From: Cryomorphaceae bacterium BACL11 MAG-121001-bin54
GTDB taxonomy: Bacteria > Bacteroidota > Bacteroidia > Flavobacteriales > BACL11
Direction of reading: 5' to 3'
DNA: 59,718 nucleotides
Assembly (NCBI GenBank): GCA_905182255.1
Contig: CAJJAH010000006.1
Span: 1 to 59,718, forward strand
Position 1 is the stretch's first letter. The number at the start of each line of letters is the position of its first letter. Shown in pieces: positions 47,077 through 55,235 of this stretch. A model generated the notes under the pieces. That model made no database searches and was not told where the DNA came from. It saw only the letters and a program-made list of their open reading frames with translations. The position numbers and the translations under genes were made by a program.

Positions 47077-48435
47077 ATGTTAAAAATACAGGATATTATT
47101 TCTAATTTTTTTCAGGGACATAAACGCTCTGTAGAGGCTAAAAAACAGATAATTTATTCTTTCGGATTAAAAGTGGTAAGTGTATTAATTGGATTGTTAT
47201 ATGTGCCGCTACTTATAGATTACTTGGATGTAGAAAGGTATGGGGTTTGGATAACATTAACTTCTATTGTTGGATGGTTTACTTTTTTTGATGCAGGATT
47301 AGGGAATGGATTAAGAAATAAACTAACAGAGGCATTAGCTTATGATAATCAAAAATTAGCTCAAGAATATGTAAGCACGACTTATGCATTAATCTCAATT
47401 GCATTTATATCTGTTCTATTAATATTTTATTGTATTAACCCTTTTTTGAATTGGAACATCATATTAAACTCAGAGAATATCCCAAAAGAAGAATTGTCAC
47501 TCTTAGCTTTAATAGTTTTTACATTCTTCTTTCTAAGATTTATTTTTCAAATTATTGGAGTTATCTTAATGGCAATTCAAAAACCTGCAATAAATAATAT
47601 TTTTGGACCTATTGGTAATTTAATTAGTCTAAGTATAATCTATTTATTAATAATTACTGCAAAAAAAAGTATAGTACTACTAGGTTTTGTAATAAGTTTT
47701 ACCCCATTATTAGTTTTAGTGTTAGCATCATTTATACTTTTTAATGGTCAACTTAGAGATTTAAAACCAAGTCTAAATAGAATAAATATGAATCATGCAA
47801 AAAGTCTTTTTGGACTAGGCATGAAATTCTTTCTTCTTCAAATCTCAGCTATAGTAATGTTTTCACTTTCTAATATAATTATCATTCAAGTTTTAAACCC
47901 TGAGCAGGTTGCTTTATATAATATATCTTATAAATATTTTCTGATACCAATAATGCTTTTCTCAATAATAATGACGCCAATTTGGTCTGCAGTTACTGAC
48001 GCATTTACAAGAAATGACAGTAATTGGTTAAAATCTACTATGAAAACATTAAATCGTATTTCAATAGTGTTTGTTATAGGAATTATTGTTATGTTATTAT
48101 TTAGTAAACAAATTTATAATACTTGGCTTGGAGACAGGGTAGATATACCACTAGAACTTTCAATGTCAATGGCCCTATTTGCAATTATTAACGTTATAAT
48201 TACTCCATATTCTTATTTCATCAATGGCATAGGGAAATTAGCTATTTCAATACGGATAACTATATTTAAAATAATATTATTCATTCCAACTGCCTATTTC
48301 TTGGTGAACACTAGTCTAGGAGCTTCAGGTGTTATGTATGCAACATGCTTTTTTAGTGTAATATCTCTGCCTATATATATATTACAAATAAATAGAATAT
48401 TTTCTGGAAATGCGAGAGGTTTATGGGGAAAATAA
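47077..48435 (+). CDS. oligosaccharide flippase (Wzx-like)
   Basis: 452 aa with about 12-14 hydrophobic segments starting at residue 28. The first segments (FGLKVVSVLIGLLYVPLLIDYLDVERYGVWITLTSIVGWFTFFDAGLGNGLRNKLTEAL) show the pattern of the MATE/MOP polysaccharide exporters, with GLGNGLRN conserved. Such proteins flip lipid-linked repeat units across the inner membrane. It follows gmd by 159 bases with no clear terminator. Together with a Wzy-like protein at 51937 it points to a Wzx/Wzy-dependent pathway. Confidence 0.88.
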   Translation: MLKIQDIISNFFQGHKRSVEAKKQIIYSFGLKVVSVLIGLLYVPLLIDYLDVERYGVWITLTSIVGWFTFFDAGLGNGLRNKLTEALAYDNQKLAQEYVSTTYALISIAFISVLLIFYCINPFLNWNIILNSENIPKEELSLLALIVFTFFFLRFIFQIIGVILMAIQKPAINNIFGPIGNLISLSIIYLLIITAKKSIVLLGFVISFTPLLVLVLASFILFNGQLRDLKPSLNRINMNHAKSLFGLGMKFFLLQISAIVMFSLSNIIIIQVLNPEQVALYNISYKYFLIPIMLFSIIMTPIWSAVTDAFTRNDSNWLKSTMKTLNRISIVFVIGIIVMLLFSKQIYNTWLGDRVDIPLELSMSMALFAIINVIITPYSYFINGIGKLAISIRITIFKIILFIPTAYFLVNTSLGASGVMYATCFFSVISLPIYILQINRIFSGNARGLWGK

Positions 48436-48814
48436 ATGGAGAAGGGAATACAAAAAAGAATTATAAATATTTTATGTTTGTGTTTGTTAAAGCAAAACAC
48501 AACAATATGAAACAAGCGAAATACTTTAACGCAACAACAAATGTGCAATTGCGTTCTGAAATTAATATGAGCACATCAATAAACAGGAACTTGTAGATAA
48601 AAAAAATTTAATGAAAGTCTTACCGCTGCTTGGTCAAAAATAGTAGCTTTAAATTAACTTAAAGCTAAATGAGGTTTGGTGTTGCCTTATTAAACTTAAC
48701 ACAAATATACTTTGTTGATATTCTATTTGATAGGCTTATTATTGCCGTTTCAAAACATATACTATCATCTAATGGGTAATTTTAAATAAAGTAGATAACA
48801 TATAATAATAAATT
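48436..48814. other. intergenic region between the flippase and the 72-aa gene
   Basis: 379 bases with no recognised gene. A 29-residue frame (48507-48596, MKQAKYFNATTN...) exists but has no support. An 8-bp hairpin AGCTTTAA/TTAAAGCT lies at 48645-48666. The stretch near 48636-48650 (AAAAATAGTAGCTTT) is close to one near 50571-50586 in the next large gap. This could be remnant sequence from an earlier locus rearrangement. Confidence 0.5.
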
Positions 48815-49033
48815 ATGGGTGAAATATTGAAAATGTTGGGAAGTAGTAATATACTTGGGTTGCACTTTGAATTAGAGCTTAACAAAGCAAATGCTGAAAA
48901 TTTGCCAGAATCGGTTCATATACAAAATAGCTCTGGGCGTATTGAATTAAGTGATAAAGAGTTTGTTAAATTCGCAACTACTTATTTATCTGCAAAGAAA
49001 AAATTTGAAATTTTAAAAGAAATATATGAATGA
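48815..49033 (+). CDS. 72-aa protein sharing a small domain with the ParB-like neighbour
   Basis: Not a named family. Residues about 32-55 (ESVHIQNSSGRIELSDKEFVKF) align with residues about 29-52 of the 250-aa protein at 49674 (EAIHLHYENFRIDLTSDQFLSL): the spacing of V/I-H-x-x-N, R-I-x-L and the acidic x-E/Q-F agree. It ends in a helix-forming charged tail. It overlaps the next gene by 8 bases, so it is expressed. It may be a stand-alone version of that domain acting as adaptor for the nucleotidyltransferase encoded next. Confidence 0.7.
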   Translation: MGEILKMLGSSNILGLHFELELNKANAENLPESVHIQNSSGRIELSDKEFVKFATTYLSAKKKFEILKEIYE

Positions 49034-49670
49034 TTATTTTGAAAAAGAGGAGGTTTCTAGTTGCTTTGATATTTTAAATAAAGCGAATATTAATTATATT
49101 TTACTTAGAAATATTAATAATGAATTACCAGAAAAACTATTAAGAACAAAAGATATCGATATTATTGTGCATAAAGATAATTTACAGCTTTTACATGAAA
49201 TATTTTTATTAAATGGTTGGAAACAAATAAGACACCCATATTATAAAACTCCATTTTTATATGCAATGACTCCATTTCGATTTTACGATAAAAATGGGTT
49301 ACATATAGATATCAGTTGTGAATTATCATGTCGAAGTTTAAATGATGGAGAGTGGTTCCCATTACACCAAAAAATTCAAGATGATATTTGGCTTAATAAA
49401 GTTGACATTAAGAGTAAACCTTGGAAGTATGAACTTTCTTCTGAAGATGAGTTTATACATTTAATTACAAGATGTATTTTTGATAAAAAAAAATTTAGCA
49501 AGGAGTATATTCTAAGGATTGATTTCTTATTTAATAAAATAGATTTGGAAATTACACTCTCTAAATTGCATTTAATTTTTTACAATTTTTCAAATAAATT
49601 AATAGATATGATTTCTGCTAAAGAATATAATTATTTACCTAAGACATATATAACTTATAAAGACTATTAG
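49026..49670 (+). CDS. nucleotidyltransferase-like protein
   Basis: 214 aa. The N-terminal half (NINYILLRNINNELPEKLLRTKDIDIIVHKDNLQLLHEIF) resembles minimal nucleotidyltransferase folds with the Asp-x-Asp motif in KDIDIIV. The partner HIDISCELSC supplies a third possible metal ligand. Such uncharacterised nucleotidyltransferases are frequent in polysaccharide loci. It overlaps the 72-aa gene and is followed after 3 bases by the ParB-like gene, so the three are one unit. The transferred group and acceptor are unknown. A related but longer protein is encoded at 58595. Confidence 0.68.
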   Translation: MNDYFEKEEVSSCFDILNKANINYILLRNINNELPEKLLRTKDIDIIVHKDNLQLLHEIFLLNGWKQIRHPYYKTPFLYAMTPFRFYDKNGLHIDISCELSCRSLNDGEWFPLHQKIQDDIWLNKVDIKSKPWKYELSSEDEFIHLITRCIFDKKKFSKEYILRIDFLFNKIDLEITLSKLHLIFYNFSNKLIDMISAKEYNYLPKTYITYKDY

Positions 49671-49673
49671 ATA

Positions 49674-50426
49674 ATGAGTAATCCAGCAGTAATATATTTA
49701 GCGGAATGTAAGACAAAAAGTGGAGGTAGTTTCCGTATAGAAGATAATATCGGTGAGGCAATTCACTTACATTATGAGAATTTTAGGATTGACTTAACCT
49801 CAGATCAATTTCTATCATTAGGCGCATTAATAAATAATGCAATTTCAGAAATTATTGACGTCAAAGATTTTGATTTGAAATATTTTGATCCTGTTTTTTT
49901 GGCAAATATAGGTGAGGATCTGACTGATCTAAGGGAAATGAGATTTGAAAATATTTTACTAAATAATTTAAAGATACAACGTAAAGGTATTTTTAATTTA
50001 ACAGTAGTATCTAAACTAAGTAAATCAAGGGTTATTCGAGCCATAAAAGGGGATCCAAAAGAAAATGACTCTTATATGCAATCTAACAACTATTCCGAGT
50101 CTAACCAAGATCGAGTTGATTCAATCGTAAGTAAAATTAAAAGTGAAGGGTACCCATTTAATGATCAGTATATTGTATTGTTTAATAATCAAAATATTAT
50201 AAGAGATGGGCAACATAGAGCATCTGCACTTTATATTGAAGGGGAAACCAAGATGGTTCCTGTAATCCGATTAATTTTTACAAACAATGCACATAACATG
50301 TCAAATTATCCTTGGCTAAGAGTATTGTTTTATTGGAATAAGAAAAGAATAAGGAGTATATTTATTCGTTTTTACATTAAAATAAATAGAGCTATCAAAA
50401 GAAGGAAAAGTCTTTTAGATAATTAG
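49674..50426 (+). CDS. ParB/sulfiredoxin-fold-like protein with N-terminal small domain
   Basis: 250 aa. N-terminal domain (about 20-60) is shared with the 72-aa protein. The C-terminal part, RVDSIVSKIKSEGYPFNDQYIVLFNNQNIIRDGQHRASALYIEGETKMVPVIRLIF, has the IxDGQHRA-A motif typical of ParB-N/sulfiredoxin-like folds, which in several families are ATP- or CTP-using. A basic helix (NKKRIRSIFIRFYIKINRAIKRRK) closes the protein and may bind membrane or nucleic acid. No DNA-binding HTH is seen, so plasmid partitioning is unlikely. A role in modifying sugars or lipids is possible but not shown. Confidence 0.68.
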   Translation: MSNPAVIYLAECKTKSGGSFRIEDNIGEAIHLHYENFRIDLTSDQFLSLGALINNAISEIIDVKDFDLKYFDPVFLANIGEDLTDLREMRFENILLNNLKIQRKGIFNLTVVSKLSKSRVIRAIKGDPKENDSYMQSNNYSESNQDRVDSIVSKIKSEGYPFNDQYIVLFNNQNIIRDGQHRASALYIEGETKMVPVIRLIFTNNAHNMSNYPWLRVLFYWNKKRIRSIFIRFYIKINRAIKRRKSLLDN

Positions 50427-50674
50427 CAAAAAACCAAATATGCTTCTCAATTTATTTTTTATCAGTTAAATACTCCTTCCGTAAATATCCTTACTTATTA
50501 GATGTTAAAGTTTAAAAACGTGCTCTTATAAATGCCTTGTTGGTTTACCGTAAGTAAAGTTCACTGTTCCAAAAAATAGTAACTTTGCTGCTAATATTGG
50601 ATTCATACTTATATGTCTATAATTTCACTATTATTCGTTAAAAAATTAAAACAAACTATATCAAATATAATAAT

Positions 50675-51916
50675 ATGAAAATAGTAACGGTCAACCATTC
50701 GGATATTGGAGGAGGAGCAGCAAAAGCGGCTTACAGACTGCATTCCTCATTTCTGGATAATAATATCAATAGTATTTTCTTTGTTTATATTAAAAAAAGT
50801 AATGATCCCTCTGTAATAGCATATTCGAAGAAGTATAGTTCTTTTAAATCAGTGATTAGGAATACACTTGAAATGTTGCCATTACGTTTATATAAAAAAC
50901 GTAGTCCAATATTTTTTAGTGCGGCATGGGTTCGATCTTCTAATATAATAAGAGAAATCAATCGATTAAAACCAGACATTGTTCATCTGCACTGGATTTG
51001 TGGTGGAATGTTACGGATTGAAGATTTAGTAAAAATTAATGCTCCTATCGTTTGGACTTTACATGACAATTGGGTTTTTACTGGAGGTTGCCATGTCAAA
51101 TGGGAGTGTGAAAAATATAAACAAAGTTGTGGGTCGTGTCCGCGTTTGGGGAGCAAAAAGGAAAATGACCTTAGTAATAGAATATGGAAGAGGAAAAAGA
51201 AAGCTTTTTCTAAGATAAAAAACCTCTCACTGATAGGGCCTTCAAATTGGATATTAAAATGTTCTAAAGAAAGTAGCCTATTAAAAAACAATTATCATAT
51301 AAATATTCCAAACCCACTCGATATATTTAAATTCAAACCTGTTGATAAAAACGCTGCACGAGAACTATGGAATTTACCAAAAAATAAAAAGTTAATTTTA
51401 TATGGTGCAGTTGACGCTACAAGCGATATTAATAAAGGATTTAAAGAGTTTAGTGAAGCAATCCAAAAACTATCGTGTGAGAATGTAGAACTTATTGTTT
51501 TTGGAGGACCTACAAGGAATGAATCTGATTTGTTTGGATTAAAAACTCATCATATTGGTTTTTTGAATGATGAAGAAAGTCTAATTACACTTTATAGTTC
51601 TGCTGATTGCATGGTTGTACCTAGTTTGCAGGAGGCATTTGGTCAAACTGCTTCAGAAGCAATGGCTTGCCAAACTCCAGTAGTCGCTTTTAATCATTCT
51701 GGATTAAAAGATATAGTTGATCATAAAGTCAATGGATATCTAGCAATACCATTTGATACTGATGATCTATCTAGAGGTATAGATTGGGTTCTTAATAAGG
51801 GTACAAACTATAAAGAGTTATGTGTAAATGCAAGAAATAAAATTGTACACAACTTTAATAGTGATCTAATTGTAGAAAATCATATTAAACTATATAGGGA
51901 AATTATAAATCTATAA
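50675..51916 (+). CDS. glycosyltransferase family 4
   Basis: 413 aa, two Rossmann halves (GT-B). The start VNHSDIGGGAAKAAYRLHSSFLD and the middle VWTLHDNWVFTGGCHVKWECEKYKQSCGSCPRLG (a cysteine-rich insert common in this GT4 subgroup) are followed by LILYGAVDATSDINKGFKEF and the donor-binding EX7E in QEAFGQTASEAMACQTPVVAF. Adds a sugar to the lipid-linked repeat; the sugar is not deducible. The gap before it is 248 bases, the largest within this part of the locus. Confidence 0.9.
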   Translation: MKIVTVNHSDIGGGAAKAAYRLHSSFLDNNINSIFFVYIKKSNDPSVIAYSKKYSSFKSVIRNTLEMLPLRLYKKRSPIFFSAAWVRSSNIIREINRLKPDIVHLHWICGGMLRIEDLVKINAPIVWTLHDNWVFTGGCHVKWECEKYKQSCGSCPRLGSKKENDLSNRIWKRKKKAFSKIKNLSLIGPSNWILKCSKESSLLKNNYHINIPNPLDIFKFKPVDKNAARELWNLPKNKKLILYGAVDATSDINKGFKEFSEAIQKLSCENVELIVFGGPTRNESDLFGLKTHHIGFLNDEESLITLYSSADCMVVPSLQEAFGQTASEAMACQTPVVAFNHSGLKDIVDHKVNGYLAIPFDTDDLSRGIDWVLNKGTNYKELCVNARNKIVHNFNSDLIVENHIKLYREIINL

Positions 51917-51936
51917 ATTAAGTCATAGGACTATTC

Positions 51937-53013
51937 ATGTATTTTATCTCAAAAATTCTTTCATCATCGTTAACTCTAAGTTTACTATTAGTCATCTTAT
52001 TGATAGTATTTTTTAGAGAATTTTTTATGTCCAAAAAAAGAAAAAATTTAATGGTATATCTAAGCGTTTTATTGCTATTTGTAGGTATTAAGTCATTAAG
52101 TACAGAATTTTTAAATGACAACGCGGTATATGATCTAAAAAAACTATTGAATATTATTATTTTACTTGGGTGTTATCCATTTTTTGAAAGATTTTTTTCA
52201 GCACATAATGCAATTAGAGCACTATTATTTTTTGAGACAGTTCTTATATTTTTATATTTTCCATTAGATTATTTCTTTATAAATGATTCTGTAAGTAATT
52301 GGAAAGTAAGTATTCAATATGCACTAGCATTCTTATTTTACGCAAATATTTTTATGTGGGAAAAAGGCATTTATAAAAAGATAAATTTTTTACTCGTAAT
52401 AATCTTAAGTTTATTTTTTATTATTTCACTTGCAAAATGGCTTATTCTAAACCTTGCAGTTTTAGTATTTATTTATGGGAAAGAAAAAAAATTCATACTA
52501 ATAGGTTTAATAATTGTTCTTATCGGATCAAATTATTTAGATAAACTGATGAAAATAAAAAATTACGATAATGTTGAAAATTATCTAGATGAGAGGATTA
52601 TTAGGTCAGAAAGTTCTACTAAACAATATTATGGGGTAAGTGATGGGGGCAGAACTGATCTATTAGCATTATATATAGACGACATAATTAATAATCCTAA
52701 ATTATTTGGCCAAGATATCGGCTATTATAACTTTATAGATGTTCATGAGCACAATTCTATTATTTTTTATTATTCAAGATTAGGACCTATTTTTTTTATT
52801 TTTATGCTATTGATATTAAATAAGTTTTTCAAGACAGCTTATCCATACAAACTTAAAGGGAATTCAAAAAGAATTGTGATTACTTTTTTTACTTATGTTT
52901 TTATCTCATTTCAAATTGGTGAATCTTATGGAGACTTAATTCCATTGCTCTCAATTATAATTACTATTGCTATATTTAATAATTGTAATAAAACTAAAAT
53001 AACTTTAACTTAA
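51937..53013 (+). CDS. polytopic membrane protein, candidate Wzy polymerase
   Basis: 358 aa with about 9-10 hydrophobic segments, beginning MYFISKILSSSLTLSLLLVILLIVFF. There is one larger non-membrane stretch (about residues 205-270, DNVENYLDERIIRSESSTKQYYGVSDGGRTDLLALYIDDI). This topology, with a sizeable loop containing Arg and ending in a VHEHNSIIFYYSRLGPIFFIF segment, is that of O-antigen/capsule polymerases (Wzy). Such proteins share little sequence, so the call rests on topology and position between glycosyltransferases. It follows the GT4 gene after 20 bases. Confidence 0.7.
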   Translation: MYFISKILSSSLTLSLLLVILLIVFFREFFMSKKRKNLMVYLSVLLLFVGIKSLSTEFLNDNAVYDLKKLLNIIILLGCYPFFERFFSAHNAIRALLFFETVLIFLYFPLDYFFINDSVSNWKVSIQYALAFLFYANIFMWEKGIYKKINFLLVIILSLFFIISLAKWLILNLAVLVFIYGKEKKFILIGLIIVLIGSNYLDKLMKIKNYDNVENYLDERIIRSESSTKQYYGVSDGGRTDLLALYIDDIINNPKLFGQDIGYYNFIDVHEHNSIIFYYSRLGPIFFIFMLLILNKFFKTAYPYKLKGNSKRIVITFFTYVFISFQIGESYGDLIPLLSIIITIAIFNNCNKTKITLT

Positions 53014-53020
53014 TTGTAAT

Positions 53021-53827
53021 ATGAAGATAAGCGTTGTAACTGTTTGTTTTAATAGTAAGAAGTTCATCGAGTTTACTTTTGAATCTATTTTAAATCAGTC
53101 TTATAAAAATATAGAATACATTGTGATTGACGGAGGATCAACGGATGGGACATTGAATGTTATTAAAAGATATGAAAAATTGTTTAATCAAAAAGGCATT
53201 TCACTTATATGGACTTCGGAAAAAGATAAGGGCATGTACGATGCTTTAAATAAAGGTTTTAAAAGAGCGACAGGTGATATATTTTGTTGGATAAATAGTG
53301 ATGACTTTTTAATGCCTTGGACATTCTCAGTTGTTGCAAAAATATTTGATAGCAATAAGGAAGTTAAGTGGTTAACAGGAATACCAACAACAATAAATGA
53401 AAGCAATATAGTGTATAATATCCCAAAATTTACACCTATTTATTTGCGATCATTTATAAAGCTGGGACTTTATAATAGTAAATGTTTAGGTTTTATTCAA
53501 CAAGAATCTACTTTCTGGAGCAGAAGTTTATGGGAGAAATCAGGAAATGAAATAGATGATTCTTATAATTTATCAGGGGATTATGTTTTATGGAAAAAAT
53601 TTTCTGAACATGCAGAATTGTATACTGTAGATACTTTTTTGGCAGGTTTTAGAACACATAGTTTACAATTAAGTTCAGACATCTCAATTTACTATGATGA
53701 ACTTCGGAAAAAGGAAATAAATATAATCTCTATTCCGGTTTCATTAAGACATTTAGTGAATATGATAATTTTCTTTTTGTATAACAAGAAACTTATCATC
53801 CGATCGTTAAAATATTTCAAACAATAA
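53021..53827 (+). CDS. glycosyltransferase family 2
   Basis: 268 aa, GT-A fold. N-terminal SVVTVCFNSKKFIEFTFESILNQSYKNIEYIVIDGGSTDGTLNVI and the metal-binding region KGMYDALNKGFKRATGDIFCWINSDDFLMP carry the DGGSTD and S-D-D motifs. The C-terminal half has FIQQESTFWSRSLWEKSG, a subgroup feature seen in WcaA-like enzymes. Starts 7 bases after the polymerase candidate. Sugar not known. Confidence 0.92.
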   Translation: MKISVVTVCFNSKKFIEFTFESILNQSYKNIEYIVIDGGSTDGTLNVIKRYEKLFNQKGISLIWTSEKDKGMYDALNKGFKRATGDIFCWINSDDFLMPWTFSVVAKIFDSNKEVKWLTGIPTTINESNIVYNIPKFTPIYLRSFIKLGLYNSKCLGFIQQESTFWSRSLWEKSGNEIDDSYNLSGDYVLWKKFSEHAELYTVDTFLAGFRTHSLQLSSDISIYYDELRKKEINIISIPVSLRHLVNMIIFFLYNKKLIIRSLKYFKQ

Positions 53828-53850
53828 TATTTATTAAATTATATAAATTT

Positions 53851-54597
53851 ATGCTAAGTATAATAACGCCAGTTCTAAACGGTTCAAAATTTATAGAAAC
53901 TACTATAATCTCAATTAGTAAACTTAAAATACCACATGAACATATCATTGTAGATGGTGGTTCAACTGATAGTACTTTAGATATAATAAAAAAATATCCA
54001 AATATAATATTGTTACATCAATTAGAGAAGCTTGGAATGTATCAAGCAATAGATATGGGTATTAAAAATTCAAAAGGAGAAATTTTAACTTGGATAAATA
54101 GTGATGATAAAATTCTTAAAGATGGTTTTGAAGAAATGTATAATGAATTTATGTTAAACAAAACAGATTTAATTTTTTCTAATGGGATACATCATTTTAT
54201 TGATAAGTGTAATTATAAAGTAGTTACTGCACTTCCATATGCTAGGTATTTTTTAAAACAAGGTATTTTTCCTTTTGTTCAATCTAGTTCTATGTTTTCA
54301 AAAAAAGGGTATTGTAAAGTTGGTGGGTTTGATTATTTAAAATTTAAAATTATTGGAGACAGAGATTTATTTCAAAAAATGGCTTATGATATAACGTTAA
54401 AAATAAAATATGTCCCGGTTTTTTCATCTGTTTTTTTGCGATATGAAGATTCCTTATTATTTAGAAATATAGACTTGTTGAAAAATGAACATGAATATAC
54501 AATAAAAACTAATTCTAGTTTATTCAATAGAGGTCTCTACCATTTCTTTAGGGCAGTAAAAAATACTTATTGGAAAATAAAAAATATTAATAAATGA
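53851..54597 (+). CDS. glycosyltransferase family 2
   Basis: 248 aa. LSIITPVLNGSKFIETTIISI, HIIVDGGSTDSTLDII and EILTWINSDDKILKDGF place it in the same GT2 group as the preceding gene; the two are similar in layout (both have a late QSSSMFSKKGYC / QQESTFWSRSLW stretch) but differ enough to be old paralogues. The stop overlaps the next gene's start by 4 bases (ATGA), so translation is coupled to the kinase-like protein. Confidence 0.91.
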   Translation: MLSIITPVLNGSKFIETTIISISKLKIPHEHIIVDGGSTDSTLDIIKKYPNIILLHQLEKLGMYQAIDMGIKNSKGEILTWINSDDKILKDGFEEMYNEFMLNKTDLIFSNGIHHFIDKCNYKVVTALPYARYFLKQGIFPFVQSSSMFSKKGYCKVGGFDYLKFKIIGDRDLFQKMAYDITLKIKYVPVFSSVFLRYEDSLLFRNIDLLKNEHEYTIKTNSSLFNRGLYHFFRAVKNTYWKIKNINK

Positions 54598-55235
54598 TAG
54601 CATTTTCAGGGATTGATGGAGCTGGAAAATCGACGCAAATTGAATTGCTTAAAACACATTTTGAGCAATCTGAAAAAAAAGTAGAATTATTTTGGAGTAG
54701 AGGTGGATATTCTCCAGGCATGATGTTGCTAAAAAGTTTATTTATAAAGAAAAAAGAAATAGAAGAATGTGATGATTCAGCAATCATTATTCGTGACAAA
54801 CAATTTTCAAAGCCTTTAATAAGAAAAACATGGCTTTTTTTATCTATTTTAGACCTAATATATTTCTATGGAATATATATCAGGTTTAAAGAACTTTTAG
54901 GGATAAAAGTAATTTGTGACCGTTACATTTTTGATACTTCAATAGATTTTAGATTAAATTTTCCGCAAGAGAAAGTCGAAAAATGGTATTTATGGAGATT
55001 CTTAATTTTCTTTGCAATAAGACCCAAAAGACATTTTGTAATCACTATACCTGTTGCAGAATCAATTAGAAGATCTGCTTTAAAAGATGAACCTTTTCCG
55101 GACACCTTAGAAACTTTAGAATTAAGATTAAAAGATTATTTAGCTTTTATTGCTGAAAAAAAATTTACCGTTCATATCGATGGCACAAAGGAAATTGATG
55201 ATATTCATGCGATTATAAAAGTAGACATTTTATAA
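54594..55235 (+). CDS. thymidylate-kinase-like P-loop protein
   Basis: 213 aa. Walker A at residues 6-14 (GIDGAGKST) and the DRY-like ICDRYIFDTSID (about 105-115) match thymidylate kinase folds. However, the expected substrate loops are changed: the region after Walker A reads FWSRGGYSPGMMLL rather than the usual EPGGT, and a hydrophobic stretch (LFLSILDLIYFYGIYI) sits where the family has its central helix. A house-keeping tmk is normally elsewhere. Its ATGA overlap with the GT2 upstream and one-base overlap with the APH-like kinase downstream suggest it phosphorylates something in the polysaccharide pathway. Substrate unknown. Confidence 0.75.
   Translation: MIAFSGIDGAGKSTQIELLKTHFEQSEKKVELFWSRGGYSPGMMLLKSLFIKKKEIEECDDSAIIIRDKQFSKPLIRKTWLFLSILDLIYFYGIYIRFKELLGIKVICDRYIFDTSIDFRLNFPQEKVEKWYLWRFLIFFAIRPKRHFVITIPVAESIRRSALKDEPFPDTLETLELRLKDYLAFIAEKKFTVHIDGTKEIDDIHAIIKVDIL

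Noticed and set aside
48507-48596. 29-residue frame in the 48436-48814 gap
   Set aside because: No homology cue, no ribosome-binding or promoter element, and short enough to be accidental.
44280-48881. 17-base identity between 44280-44296 and 48865-48881
   Set aside because: At this base composition a 17-base match within 60 kb can arise by chance, and nothing around the two sites is similar.
49674-50426. chromosome partitioning (ParB) function for the GQHRA-containing protein
   Set aside because: No helix-turn-helix, no ParA neighbour and no parS-like sites; the motif supports only the fold.
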